Assembly (NCBI GenBank): GCA_950295325.1
Contig: OX485807.1
Coordinates: 9,143,001 to 9,207,000, forward strand
DNA: 64,000 nucleotides
Direction: 5' to 3'
Source: Polytrichum commune
Lineage: Eukaryota > Streptophyta > Polytrichopsida > Polytrichales > Polytrichaceae
The notes under the pieces: model-generated
What the model saw: the letters and a program-made list of their open reading frames with translations, nothing else
Told to the model about the DNA's origin: nothing
Database searches by the model: none
Made by a program: the position numbers and the translations under genes
Part shown: positions 22,421-35,650 of the stretch, piece after piece
Numbering within the stretch: the first letter of the stretch is position 1
Layout: each line of letters starts with the position of its first letter

Positions 22421-24261
22421 GGCAAAGGGTGGCCTATCATCTCCTCCCTCCACTTGATTCAAACCCTCAGATTAGGTGGATGAAACAGATTTCATCCTCC
22501 TTCATCCAACGCCTTTGTAGAGATTGGAGCCTGTTCAAGGGTTTGGGTTCGAAGCCAGGCTAGCCCTGGTTTGGCAACCACCTGGTTAAACTGGGCCCTA
22601 TTTAATACATAAAGACCTGGCCGTAATTTATGTTTGTTATTACAGTGCACTTAACATTGCATAATCTCGTTTTCTCATAGGGCACTCAGATTTCCAATAT
22701 GGTTTTTATGATTTTCTATCATGTGTGGAAGCATCTAGAAATTATGGCTAGGTCTTTACGTGTAGTGAGGCCCTTGAGATAGGACATCATCATAAATTAG
22801 TCCCCCTGTTCACGCTCCTGTCCTTAGGGGGCCCTTAATTCCAATAATGCCTTGTTTCTCACGCCCCACTTATTAGATAATGCATTCGGGGGAGTGCCTT
22901 ATGTAAAAAAAAGGACATTGTGCGAGGTAGTAGCCGAGCATAGGTATTTGTGTTCCCCGAATTGATAGATAAATAGAAACACCGGCCTTGATTGAGGGCA
23001 AGCGTGAATGGAGAGTTATTTCGCTCACGGGCTTATTGCCACCCTTCAATGGTGGACTCTATCTAACGAACCAGGTCAAACATTGCTAGTAACTTTCCCA
23101 TTTGGGGATCGAGTTCCTCGTAATGCACTCCCCTGAATGCATTACCAAATGTCAAGATCCAAGGATGGATTTCAACAACTATGATTAGTTGGAGAAACAT
23201 AATACCTTGCCTAGAAACGTGATACACTCCGAAATATGTCCTAGGGTACCACATAATGCAAAGGGAAATTTGACTTGGATCTTCACTTAATTGATAAGAC
23301 CCCAACCCAAGGGCCTTCTTGAGCGTAAAGCTTTCCAACAAAATTTGAATTGCATGATTGAGGATCTAATCAATGACTCAACATTGGTTATATAAGATGT
23401 CCATCATGTTTTGACTTTGGGCCCTTACATGGTGTATAACACCATTTACACTTATAGTTTTGTTGGAGGCTTATGTACATTGAAAGGTAGAGCTTTGCTA
23501 AGAATTTTGTTGTGTATTTGGCAAGCGCCTTATATTGGACTTCATGTGTAATCTTCATGGGAGCCATTGATTATGTTATAGACCTAATATTTTGAAATTT
23601 TTAGAAAGACTTTACAATCGATAAGGTCCTTGGGCCACGGCCTTATGTGAATACATGTCAACCCTCAGGTTGGGCCCTTAATCATGTTATCGATTACTTA
23701 AGGGCCATTTTACATTATAGGCAAAGGACCTTGGTATTTGAGTAATATGTGGTTAGGTGTGGATCTACGAACAAACATCAAAAAGACATGTGGTTAAAAT
23801 AAATTTGACATTAGGTGTTCAAAATATGTTAACCTTTATAGGCTTCATAGTTGACACATAAGTGGAGGAACCTATAGGACCATTTAACGACCATGAGAGT
23901 ATTCACTTTGATAATCATGAATAAGGTAGTCATTTGAACTCCACATTTTACGAGGTAAATGGTTACAACTGTGATACCTCAATTTGGATGTTATTTGGAT
24001 ACATTTCTCTTTGCACCCACTTCTCTTAGGATAAGAAACACACAACTTATTGCGAGATAATTAGCAACATGGGCCTACCTTAGATCACTCTCAAAATATT
24101 GATGTAGTAGAAACACAACATTCATTAAAATGAGAGTTTTCCAGTGAATTGAGAGTACATAAAGAAAACTATTAATCCAAGAATGAAATGAAAACCACTG
24201 GAAAGTTGTAGAGTACAAGTAAAAAAATAACAGTTGATTTTCCGCCGTAAATTCCGCCGTA
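22421..24261. other. Intergenic region, no gene seen
   Basis: This stretch is AT-rich with only short frames. A block near 23990-24060 (CTCTTTGCACCCACTTCTC) is shared with 26285 and, inverted, with about 60100, so part of a dispersed repeat ends here. Confidence 0.4.
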
Positions 24262-24496
24262 GTTTCCATTAAAATGAGAGTATGTTAAGCTGGGAAATCG
24301 ACTCATTTAGGTCAACTCATCCTAAATTGACAACATATTGTCCTCATTTAGGTCGACTCAACCTAAATTGACTAACATATTGTCCTCATTTAGGTCGACT
24401 CGACCTAAATTGACTAACATAATTGTCCTCATTTAGGTTGACTCAACCTAAATGAGTCAATTTCCGAGCTTAACGTACTCTCATTTTAATGGAAAC
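24262..24496. mobile_element. Palindromic MITE flanked by TA
   Basis: The ends GTTTCCATTAAAATGAGAGT and its reverse complement form inverted repeats that extend about 55 bp inward (to GACTCATTTAGGT). TA lies outside both ends (24260-24261 and 24497-24498). Inside, a roughly 55-bp unit with CTCATTTAGGTCGACTC and CCTAAATTGACTAACATA repeats about three times. TA duplication and length fit a Tc1/mariner-type MITE. There is no coding capacity. Confidence 0.7.
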
Positions 24497-25170
24497 TACA
24501 CGTCTGAAGTATAATCTAGTATATATCAACCTAACATGACTTTTAGGTGTCCAAATGGCCAATATTATTTTGAGAGGATCCCACTCTCTCAAAATATTGA
24601 ATATCGTGTTTAGAGAGCATTCAGTGTGCTAGTCAAAGATTCGGAAGCAGATCATCGTTTTCACAGACGATTCTATATCGAGATTGACACATATTCCGCA
24701 GATTAAAAATAAAAATAAAAAACGTAAATTTCCATATCAAGATCGACCATCTGCTCTGTAAACACCTACTTACGTACTGCTTCGATCATACACTTGTAGT
24801 TTGCACCTCATTTTGTTTAGGCTTGCCTTTGATTTGATAATCTTGGAGAATGCACAGGTTGCATGACAGATAGATAAATTAGCCCGAGGTCTTCCATCGA
24901 AGTTGACAAACTGTTTCCCGTGTGCTTCATGCATCCGCAGTCATTGAACAGAGTCTACGTCCTTGAAGTTGTGATTCATGTCTGGAGATTTCTTTAGAAG
25001 ACTGCAAATCGGAAATCTTGGTGACATTTTGACTCATCTCATCAACACACAGTGACTGACTGTGTGCGAAGGCCATTTCTGTGTTACTTTCTTTTGGTGA
25101 GTGTACCAATGAACAGATCGATCGAGTGTCATTACAGATCGAATGTCATTACAGATCGATCGAGTGTAAG

Positions 25171-25348
25171 AAACAACCGGTTCAAATTCAAGACTTCAGA
25201 AAGAACTCCAATCCGATTAGAGAGAGAGATTTACAGAGAATTCCTTGATTAAATCAAGAAAAACCGAAAGATGTCAACATGTGATCGGTTGATCTTGGAA
25301 ACACTGGGATCTCGACGGATTATGTCCAAAAATCTTCCTGGACACTAG
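25171..25348 (-). repeat. Dispersed AACCGGTT repeat, copy R5 (reverse)
   Basis: Read on the minus strand, this segment matches the other R copies: the GGACA start, GATCTCGACGGA-like block, TGTTGACATCTTTCGGTTTT, the CTCTAAA-rich centre and the AACCGGTT end (AACAACCGGTTC here). It is the most diverged copy. Confidence 0.6.
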
Positions 25349-26640
25349 AGCGTACTGATCAGTATGCTCACCAAAATGAGCCTTATATACCAGTGTTGGT
25401 GTGGTGGATCATCCTTTCCTTCTTCTGCCACTCGGGTACCTATGATGAGGATTACCATTTTTTTGATACCACAACGTGTTGGTAATTGACAGTAGCTTTG
25501 TTTTCAATACCATTCAAGTCTGTATGCCATGCAAGATGCTTCATGTCCTATGTAAAATTGTCCTTGTATCTATATGGATTAGAATGGTATTGACCCAAAT
25601 AATAACTCGTATATACAACGAGTCTCTCACTTTGACATATCCACCAAAATATCAATAGGTGACTGGTTTTATAATTTCGATACCCACGGGTAAGTTCTCT
25701 AATCTAATCTACCATCATTGATGTTGAATATTGATGCCATGCATTCACCTATACACCAGACCAACATTTGTCTATGCCATGTCCCTCGTCTATATGCCTT
25801 ATTTGGCAATGCCGGGCTTCCTTTCCAATCAATTGTTTCTAGATCACTTCTAAAACCTCTAACAAACCGATTATTTCTTATAGATAAAAGAGGAGCAACA
25901 TGGTTGGAAAGAGGGGATAGAGAGGAATCCATTGATGCCATCCGTTTTCTTTTTAATAAAAGAGGTTTAAGAGATTTTCATGGTTTGTTTGTAGAATTAA
26001 TTAGAAGCAGTTTTTTCAGAGCAGGTGTCATCGAGCTTCCAGACACTCTAGGTATTTACTTTCACTTAAGTTTTCTTAGAACGAGTTGTTACAGTGTCAA
26101 ACACAATGCTTATAATGCGAGAGCAGCTCTACAAATGTCTTAGCATCTGCAAACAAGTTCTAAAGATGCCACCCATGTGGGTGCTATGTACATAGTGTTG
26201 CCACCTCCAACTCTACGATCAAGGATTCTCTATGTTTCATATTGTGGTCCATAGTAAGGTAAGACGCTCAAAAACAAACACTTTTTCTCTTTGCACCCAC
26301 TTCTCATGAGATGCGAAACACGCAGTTAGTGTGAGATGATTAGCAAATTCAAATTGTATCCATAGCCACTTTTCTCATAATTTTTGGAGCTCGTACAAAT
26401 ATCCTAGCCATTGTCAAAGTGAAGATTATCATAATTGTTAAATGATCGTAGAGGTCCCCCCCCTCCAATTATATAGGTTTATTATTGCGTCTATAATGGC
26501 TAACAAATTTTTAACATGTCATCCCAATCTCTTTTCATCACATGTCTTCTTGGTGTCCGTTCTCAAATTCATACTCAACCATACACCATGTAAATAGAGG
26601 TGTATGTTTAAGATCAAATATTGGATTACACACATCTACC
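25349..26640. other. Intergenic DNA with an anonymous 141-codon frame
   Basis: An open frame at 25718-26143 (plus) has no recognised domain; it may be a relic, since its segment RGATWLERGDREESIDAI looks protein-like. From 26275 to 26440 lies a repeat that returns in inverted form at 59945-60110. Nothing else is supported. Confidence 0.3.
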
Positions 26641-26644
26641 TTAA

Positions 26645-27534
26645 CCCTTAAAGGGCCAAGCATAAAATTGCACAATTTCAAGGAAAAATTAAACACTTTC
26701 GTGTATGAGATGGTGTGTTGCATATGGCAAACATTAATTGGTGTTCAACTTTATGGGTTGGATGTTACCTTCCATAGGTGCCCTAGTTTTAGATAACCCA
26801 TACCCTATGTCTACATTTAGTCTATTGAGATTGATGTGCATCTCTGTAATCTGTTAAGATTGGACAGTTGCCTGTACTTCAAGATACTGTTTCAATGAGG
26901 CCGTGGTTTACTGTGATGTTTTTTGGGTGTCATATCCATTATTGTGGAGTTCATGACACGTCACTAGTGAAAAAGCTTTATTTGGTTTTATTTTATGTGG
27001 TCCAGGGGCCTTGTTCTATGCGTGACTACAAAGGACTCCAACTTATAGCGTTTGCATACACATAGCAAATGCTTGTGAAAATTTAGGAATCCAAATGGTA
27101 AATCTTTGCCTAATATATATATATAGAGAAATCTAGTATTGTGATACATTTGTGGAATTTTTATATCTTATAAAATGGTGTATGGGTCAGTAGGTGTTGT
27201 CCCTATCCCTACCTAGACGCCCTACTATGTGCTTTGGTATGGCTAGCCAAACCCATCCCATCCTCGTTGCCCACCCTTTATCATGGTCACTTTCCTATTA
27301 GCCCATGAGAAGCCTTCTAGGCATGGATGAAGCCAAATTAAAAAGATGTCACCATATTTTTGTCCCTTAAAAAAAGCCGGATTAAATTCTAAAACTACCC
27401 ATTTTGGGACAACATAAACAATTGCAGCACAAACCTCGCGCACTTTACCTTGTCCAATTTGACAATGATCTCAACTTTGTGGCCCTCTTCAAATTCTTGA
27501 AAAGGCCAAATATGGCCTCCTGGTCCTTTAGGGG
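26645..27534. mobile_element. piggyBac-like element P2, flanked by TTAA
   Basis: The left end reads CCCTTAAAGGGCC after TTAA (26641-26644). The right end is GGTCCTTTAGGGG before TTAA (27535-27538). The right end equals both ends of P1 and the left end differs at a few bases. Short internal matches to P1 (CAAATTGGA near the right end, GCACAATTTC near the left) support a common family. The 890-bp element has no recognised transposase. Confidence 0.7.
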
Positions 27535-28170
27535 TTAATAACAATTCATTTCATGGTTTTCTTGGCTCTTCCTACACAAAAATACATGAGAGATTTCGCC
27601 AACCCATGGTTGGCATGAATGATGAGAGACACTTCACACTCATCAAAGTCACAAACTCAAATGTAAGCTCGGGGTTTGGTGGACCTTTTATTCTTTGGAT
27701 ATCTAGGATCGTTAATTTTGCGAGCCTCCATATTCATCCATGGATCATTTTCATTTTGGACCTTGAAGAAACTTGACATATACCCTAGAGGGTGAATGAA
27801 TTAAAGGTTGCTACCTATTTAGGCCAACCTCAATCTTTAGCATGTCAAATCTACCACAATTGTTCTTTCATTGACGCATGTTGATTGTCTAGAACTCATA
27901 TGTTGGTAGTGTAAACATACTTAAATATGGTGGAGAATTTATGTTTTCAATTGACATGCAAACATAATAACCGCTTTGTGCTTGAAGTATGCAATTCTTA
28001 TGAAATACTATTCCCCCCCCCCCCCCAAACAAATGATGGAACAACTTGCTTGAGTCAGTGGACAGACAACAAGGTCAAGTGTAGCATGTTGGACTAATGG
28101 TTAGGGGATGGCTAGACACATCAATTCATATGCATAGGTGCAGGATTATGCAACAAGGTAGCCATACCCT

Positions 28171-28760
28171 CCCGGGTACGCAACTCCCATATTGCATGCA
28201 AGGGGCATTGGATCATGAACTACTTAGAAGACGGCTTTTGTAAAAATTATATCAAATTATATAAAAACAAAAGGACCAAAAAGTTGGATGAAGACCAAAT
28301 TAAATTAAATAAGATATAGAAAAAGTTGGGTTGCATATTTATCTATTTTTTGTAAATTCCACAACATATATAAAAAATATAATACCTATTTTGTTCTAAC
28401 CTATGCCTATGCTTAATTTTAAAAGATCCACATGAGTAGTTGCCTCCAATTAAAATTAAAGGTCATTGGCAATGTTTTCTTTATTTTAAAAAAATATTAA
28501 AAATTTATCAAAAAGCCCAAAAAGTTGGGTAGCTTGGCCTATGGTACCTATATTTAAAAACATATAAATAGATTTTTAATGCAATTATATGCTTCAAGGA
28601 ATATTCATTCCCTATATATAGTTATATATTTTGGGTTCCTTGTTAGAAAGGCTACAAGAGTTTCCTACATTAAAACGAATTATATCACTCGAGATTGAAC
28701 TAAAATGCATTGTGAGTGATTATAATCAAGGCCATATAATACGGGAGTTGTGTACCCGGG
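28171..28760 (+). mobile_element. CCCGGG-terminal MITE, copy A, 8-bp target duplication
   Basis: The ends are CCCGGGTACGCAACTCCCAT and its imperfect reverse complement (GGGAGTTGTGTACCCGGG). CATACCCT flanks both sides (28163-28170 and 28761-28768). The interior is AT-rich and non-coding. An 8-bp duplication is typical of hAT elements, although the CCCGGG end is not the usual CAGGG. Copy B is in the expansin gene in the opposite orientation. Confidence 0.88.
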
Positions 28761-28768
28761 CATACCCT

Positions 28769-29832
28769 AAACCAATACGTAGCCTAAAACCAACAATACA
28801 AGATATGACATATGATCGCTAGACATTCGATCGTTTGGACTTGTGCCGTCCCGACCTGCTGTACCCATGCATGTGAATTAATGTCCCAGTCCGTCCCTGC
28901 ACCATCTGCTCAACATGTTGTTGTTGATAGCTGACAATATTAAAACTTTGGAACAACAATTGCGTCACCACTTATTTGTAGTCTATTGTATAATAGGTGG
29001 ATGGTACATAATGTGCTACATACCTAGTGTTGGTTTTTTGGGGCATGTGTAGATTATCAACATTGACCATGGAGAGCAAAATGTTGTATTGATTAGTAAT
29101 TCAATCTCCCATGAAATGAACCGGAGAGAGAGTCTCTGAGCCTCCTATTCAACACGAGAGGTCAAGAATTTGATATGGATGGTTTTCAATTGCCTCTCTA
29201 TTGTAAGTAGACCGGCTGTGCACACATGAACATTTGAGGTCAGCTTCCCTTATGGAAAATGTGACTCGGAAAACCTGAACCTTCTCTCATAATTTGAAGA
29301 CACTGATCACATGATGAAAGTTACGATGCTATAATTCCTTCGTATCTTCATAATTTTGTTCTTGCAGAGACTCTTTTGTGTTCACTTCATAACGGAAATC
29401 CCTCTATAGAATGACGTATTTAAGACTTTTGTGCTCACTCTTCTTGATTAAACGTCTCTATATGAGTGGGACTTGACAAGGTCTGTAGTCAAGAATGGAC
29501 ACCAAAGACAAGTGTTACGTTTTGATAATTGACACATTCAGGAGGGTCTATGTGATCGTTTCAAGAGAAAGATCGCTTCACCTTGACCTCTTATAACTCT
29601 TTTTGTAATCTCGACTCTGATTCTGCAACTTGAAATGACTATTTTTGTAATTTGCAACTCCTATATATCTGGATGAGACAAATTCATGATCCGATCTGAT
29701 AACTTACATCCTAATTAGCCACAATTCTTTTGACGAAATCTTTTGATCACAATTTCCATTGTTTGCAGATGAGTTGACTGGAACCGTGCTCCATTTGGAA
29801 GCTTGAAGCAAATTGTTTCATGATCATCAGCC
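28769..29832. other. Upstream region of the Dpy-30 gene
   Basis: No gene is seen. A block at about 29570-29665 (GAACTTGAAATGA-like, AATTTGCAA) recurs at 52668-52748 and 58434-58508, so part of it is a dispersed repeat. The promoter of the gene that starts at 29833 must lie here, but I cannot define a TATA box or start. Confidence 0.35.
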
Positions 29833-32800
29833 ATGGCACCCAAAAAGCCGAGTGTTAGAGGAACAGACAAGCCTCCAGAACTAGGTTACCCATTTGATTC
29901 TCATTTGAATTGAATTTTCTCACATTTCCAACTCTTGATGTTGTCAGTATCATTAACTTTCCCACAAACCTTTAAGTTTATCGATCTAAACAGACGGCAT
30001 TGATTTCTCATTGATTCAATCAAATCTAATGACAACATTGATGAATCAATGTCTACCAAATATAGCTGTTGCCATTTTAACCTAATTTTGTTCCCATGGT
30101 TTAGAGTTGCAAGACCTAAAAGGTTGGACTTTGAGTTGCATGAATGATGTATGAATCAAATTTTATTAATTGTGAGTTAGCATTGAGAAGGTAATAAAAC
30201 CTAAGGGCATGTGCCAACACTAACTCAACGTTGAATGGTGTCCACATGTATTTTGAGGTGTAAAAAATTGAATGCAAAATAATCATACCCTAATATATAC
30301 TACCCACCATTTCCAGCATGCACATATAGGTCCGTTGACTCAATTTATTGATTGCTTTTGAAAATGTTGCTTCCACAACACATCAGTGCAAAGCTCCAAA
30401 ATTGAACTCGGACAATGGATGTAGTTGCCATGATAATGTCACCAACCTCTAAATTCATATGATATCAACATCGATTTCACATCGATCATGACATCCCCTA
30501 CATTGTTGAATCAATGCCTATGAGATTTACAAGAGTTGCAAGACTTAAAAGGTTGAATTATGAATTGAATCAATTTTGAGCAAGTCATTAGCTTAAATGC
30601 CAATTTAGCACTGAAAAGATAAAAAGGAAGTGTAAATCTTGGAGGAATACATGTATCAACACAAACTAAAATTAAATTGTTGGTCACTTGCATTTTGAGA
30701 TGAATGTATTAGAATGTCTTGATGAATTTTGCACATTTGTCTTCCCATATTCTTTAAGTTGTAGAGGAATTATGATTTCAATCTCTATTTCTTAAACAAA
30801 ATGATGGCGTGCCGGCCAATATGTTAATTTAACAATGTGTACTTTTCATGTTGCAGTGGTGGAACCTCCACTACCAGATCCATTTTATCATAAGCACCCG
30901 GACGCGAAGCCCACATTTGATGAGCAATGGTTTGATGATCCAGTCGATGTATGCCTAAGTTGAAATTTTGCACTCAAATAAAGGTGTCCATATTATTGTT
31001 GTGTTTGATTTTGGCACATCTACCTTCGTTTGGAATTTGTTCTCTCTTTTACAAAGAGAACAAAAGTGTAGGCATTGACTAATGTTATGATGTAGGAAGT
31101 AGAGGTTATAAGTCTTATCCAAGGTGTGGGTGTGTTTATTTGCCATCAATATATAATCATCCTGTTGATATGTGTTTTCATTTTATTCCAAGCCTCAAGT
31201 TTCTTGAAATCTCTAAGTTTGTTGTTGTTGTTGTTGGAATCCATGATCCAATTTGCCCCCAACTTGTGACCATCACTAGAAAATTCTCCATGTACATCGT
31301 GATGAAGACTCCGATGTTGCCACTTGCATGAATTAGGGTGTTACTTCATCTTCGAGTTGGTCTAATTCTTTATAAAATCCCGAACCGAACATCACAAAAA
31401 CTAGAGGGACTTTGAAGAGTATTGTTGTCTATCATAACATGTATATACGATTGTTGGCAATGGACTTCTCAGGGAGAGGAAGCAATAAGGTTGGCCGTGG
31501 CTTTGCATAAGAAAATCGAAGAGAAAGCAGTGCCAATCAGGACATGGTTGGTATGTCACTCATGACAACAAGCTAGTCTTAACTACATTGATTATCCCAA
31601 TTAGTGTGTTTTACCATTCGGAGTTACGCAATGCAATAGCATCTCACTCAGGCGTTCAATTTTTACTAACGAAAGTTTAATAGGTTCCTCGGACATTATA
31701 ACATTAATATACTCGTTGCTTGGTATAATATTGCATTCTCATTAAATAATCATAGCAGTGTGTAACCAAGAATAGTAACACACACTAATGGGGATAATCA
31801 GTGTAGACAATAGCTTGCCTTCATTTTCAACAAAAATACTTTTTCATATTCATATATATTGTCATGTATTCTTTCCCCCCAACACATTGTTTGTGACATG
31901 GCTCTTAGATGCAAAAGAGGATTCTAGTCCATTTTTTCCAATTCGTTGATCAAATGATGACATGCTCTAACTCTTATGTTTGCATTTTTGTCTCCAATTA
32001 TGCAATATGAGAACCCAAATTTTGCTATGACACCCTATTCACAATGGTTTGCAAGCAACTCTAGAGGGGTGTGGTTTCACTATGGGAATTGCGGTTCCTT
32101 TCCACTGGATGGTTTCATGATCTAATACCATAGTAGATTTCCAGTCCTCGTTTATGGATTGCAAACCATTTAGTGGACGAGAACTAAGGGCAAGGAACAA
32201 CAAGTCCAGTAGTGTTTGAGGATGGCTAGCTCCCCACTGACCCTTTTGGATCTAAGACTCCTACCACAAATTATGTTGGTTGTTTTCCCATGGGTTGAGA
32301 TGTTGGGATGTTGGGATGGAGAGGAGGATTTGCTGAGTATTGTGAACCTACCTCTTATTCATCTAGGTTTAGAAATATAACCCTTATATGCTATGGTGAT
32401 TAATTGTAGATATGTCTTACTAGACTAATTTTGAGACTTTGAAGCTAATTTCAATGTCATCCTATCCTTGAAAACAAATCTCAAAACCACATACTATTCA
32501 TAGTGTTTTTTTTTTTTTGTTCTAGTCAATGTATGATAGTCTCCTAGTTCTTGGAACCTATGAACCACAACAATTTTAGCATTTTCAAGTGAAGTTCCAA
32601 CAATTCAATTAACATCTGATGTAGAATGTCAACCACTTCATAGTTGACAAAAAACCAAAAACATGTTGTTCACGCTACTCCATTGTGAAAATATGTTGTC
32701 TCATTGTTCCTTTATTGAAAGAACAACACATGTTGATGCAATTATTCTGAGAAAGTATTGTTTTGATTTGTGCATATTGTAGGAGAGAAATATAGTGCCA

Positions 32801-33691
32801 CTTTTGTTGCAAGCATTGACAGCACTTGTGGCTAAAAGGTTGGTGTTGTGGGCTTTACGTCTCAGCCTTGTGTCATGTACTTATTGGCGCCAAACCATGC
32901 CTTCTTCCAATTCCGTATGCAAAAAAAAATTCAAAAATTCAAAGTTTTATTGGTTATAGGTGGCTGTAAACCAACACATCAAACTTGACATATAGAAATG
33001 ATGGACAGTTTCAAAATCTATAAGTACTTGTTGCGCTCGATTTCTGAGTGTTAAGATCGGATCTAACGCCCTCTAACTTTGAATCATGAAGTTTTGAAAA
33101 TGAGAATGCAGATCTCACATTTTACCTCTATGCTAGTATATAAATCTATGAAAAAGTTATATTTAGTGTGATTGCAAAGATCTGAAAGGATGCAATCTTA
33201 GATGAGCTTATGTTTCATAATCGTCAACTACATGTTGAGTTAGCACTAGAAAACGCATCGAATCATGAATGTATATACAACGACACTGATCAACATTAAA
33301 TGTTGGGCGTTGTGGACGTAGACCAAGCAATCCTTGTGAGTTTATGGCTGCACATCTCCTGAAATACAATCCACTGAAGGACAAGTATCCCGAAGATGAA
33401 CCCAAACCACCAAAAGTTATTGAAGAAGTATGTGAAGAATCTGAGGATGACGATGATCCATGTGGATGCAAGCAATTCTTGGAGAAGGAATGTGCTGATG
33501 AGAAAGCGGCTACAGCGGCTGCTGCCACCGCTGCCGCTGAGCAGAAGGCAAAAGAAACAGCCGACCGGGATCTCAAGCAACTTGCGAAGAAATCTACTAT
33601 TGCAGCAGATGCGAGAAAGAGCGTAACAGTTCCAGATGCAGCGAGGGAGTCTATGGTGAAAGCACTCTCGAAAAAGAAATCGATCAAGTGA
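29833..33691 (+). CDS. Dpy-30-motif protein (DPY30-like), five exons
   Basis: Exons 29833-29884, 30857-30948, 31473-31550, 32783-32838 and 33322-33691 join with GT-AG borders and consistent phases into 215 residues. The first part is basic (MAPKKPSVRG), then Pro-rich (VVEPPLPDPFYHKHPDAKP). Residues about 72-112 carry the Dpy-30 motif: VPIRTWLERNIVPLLLQALT, AKRPSNPCEFMAAHLLKYNP, two helices for dimerisation. An acidic stretch (EESEDDDDPC), an Ala/Lys helix and a basic C-terminus follow. Dpy-30 motifs form docking dimers in COMPASS H3K4 methyltransferase complexes and in axonemal radial-spoke proteins. The long charged tail is unlike the ~100-residue core DPY30, so a flagellar or specialised scaffold role is possible if the plant has swimming sperm. 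That is inference. The start is the first ATG of exon 1; upstream non-coding exons are possible. Confidence 0.85.
29950..30730. repeat. Diverged duplication inside intron 1 of the Dpy-30 gene
   Basis: A segment containing GAGTTGCAAGACCTAAAAGG near 30105 recurs with changes near 30530 (GAGTTGCAAGACTTAAAAGG). Preceding blocks with TTGATGAATCAATG and TTGTTGAATCAATG match as well. The period is about 420 bp. It lies between exons 1 and 2 and does not affect coding. Confidence 0.6.
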
Positions 33692-35299
33692 ACCCTAGTT
33701 TGTGTTACGATGCGTTTTGCGAATCTGGAGGAGTTTATGTGGCATGACGAACCACCCCACCATGAGCTATGGAGAGGAGTCGGCTTGAGAGCAACGTTTT
33801 ATGAATGGATAACCTCTCGCTCCACTCCTCTCCTCTCCGATTTCAATACCTTCTTCACCTCAAGGACTTTCTCAACTATGAATGTGAATCGTACTTGAAG
33901 TAATCGTTGACACCACCCCAACACAAAAGAATTGTGGTTTTCCGCATCTCGAGTCATACTGGACTCACCATTGATTTTGGCCAGCGGTTGACTATCCCAA
34001 TCTCTGGAGATAATGAATTATGTCACTTTTGCTCTTACAACATGGTTGAAATCGAGGCACACTTTGTGTTGCAATGGACTCTCCTCTACGCCCCCATTGG
34101 AGATAGGTTCCCTTCCCTGTTTCAAAGTTTAGTACTAGGCAAACTCGAATTAGTCTTTCCAATTGGAACATCAAGTTGATATCAACCTTTGTCCCACAAA
34201 CGCCATTGCACTCTGTTACTACAGGGAATTAGCCTTTGACACCATTTTGATGTACTTTTAGTCTCATAAGTCTATTGACTTTTCCTAGACGTTATGATCA
34301 ACTTTCATTCTTTTCTATACCTCCTCCCGTGCCTCAGAATACTATGGTTCCATGTATACAACTTTCCTCCATCATACAAAATGCGCACAGAACCTTGCAT
34401 ATTACGTGTGTTTTTATGGGCTTTACCCTAAGGGAAAAGATCTATCATGGTAGTCTCTAAAATGGGCCAAAGTTTGGCAACCAACCAGAACCGGCCACAT
34501 ATTGTGTTGTGATTCTATGTGTTACGATTCAAATGAAGTCCAATTGTCCATAAGTGAGTGTTAATTGTCCATAAAGTGGCCTCTCTACAATGAGCCAAGG
34601 TTTGGCCTTTGTCAAACAACCGACTGAAATTAGCCACGTGTGTAAGATAATAATAGGGCAGAGCACTCTTGCAACTAGTTGCTTGTTTTGAAGAGTAGAG
34701 TTCTAGTATAGTTGATTAGAGTTGTTAAGCATGTGGTCCCTTCCACGGAACTTACACGATACACATGAGTAGGTGCAATGTTGTGAAGGAGGGTCATTCC
34801 GCACCCACATTTCATTTCTCACATAGAGCCTCTCACAAATATTGTAGCTCTAACGGTGCGCCACGAAGATCAACTTTCCACTCAACTTGTTCCTCATTGA
34901 AGCAGATCTAGAGTCCACACCTCCCAAAGCTCCGATCAAGATGGCTTCAGGATTTTGTTGTGTCCCAAATAGGTGTAGCTTGATACTGGCACAAATTGTA
35001 GTTGTTCTCTGGGCCAAGGGAGTTGGTAATATTACTTCCTAAACAGTTTTTATTTTTTATTTTTTATTTTTTTATGAATAAGACAGTCCTGTGTCACTAT
35101 GGGAGTTGGTAATATTAAGGTAGAGGGTGCATAAACCAACACTTTAAGTGATTTAGCCTATTTTTTGGAGTCAGTTTTGATTAGTGGTTTGCATGATTTG
35201 GCTCAGCAAATTGGCTTAGACATGGTAGAAACAAAAATAAATAAATTACATGTCATTTGAATGTACTACAAATTTTTGTAGTCACTTACCCCTAGCTTC
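33692..35299. other. 3' flank and intergenic DNA
   Basis: The Dpy-30 transcript presumably ends in the first few hundred bases. Short frames (33907-34179) show no domain. From about 34440 to 34660 there are near-repeated phrases (GGGCCAAAGTTTGGC and GAGCCAAGGTTTGGC). No gene or RNA is supported. Confidence 0.35.
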
Positions 35300-35650
35300 C
35301 TAAATCCATCCCTAGGTTTTCATTTTTTCCACTGCAAATGGCGCCCAAAACTGTCCCAGCACTTGTCCAAAATGCTCTTATTTTTCACCCAAAAACTAAG
35401 TACCTTGTTCTCTTTTCAAACTGCCCCTGCACTAAAACCAACTTTCCACCCAATAAGGAAAGTAAGGTCGTATAACTTTTGCATGTGGGATCTTGATAAA
35501 TATATATAAGTGAGCCACCCCTAGATATGTTCCGATTTTTGCTCCACTCCAATCCCACTTTTGCCCAGAACCAACCCCACATTTTTCACAAACACCCCGC
35601 TTTTCACCCAAATCTGCCTCCACTTTGTGTCAGAGACATTCATGTGGATT
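35300..35650 (+). repeat. Dispersed repeat S, copy 1
   Basis: This C-rich, gene-free segment is similar to 47140-47490 in the same orientation. Shared phrases include TCCACTGCAAA, CCAATCCCACTTTT and AGACATTCA. Length and low conservation suggest an old transposon or LTR fragment. Confidence 0.6.
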
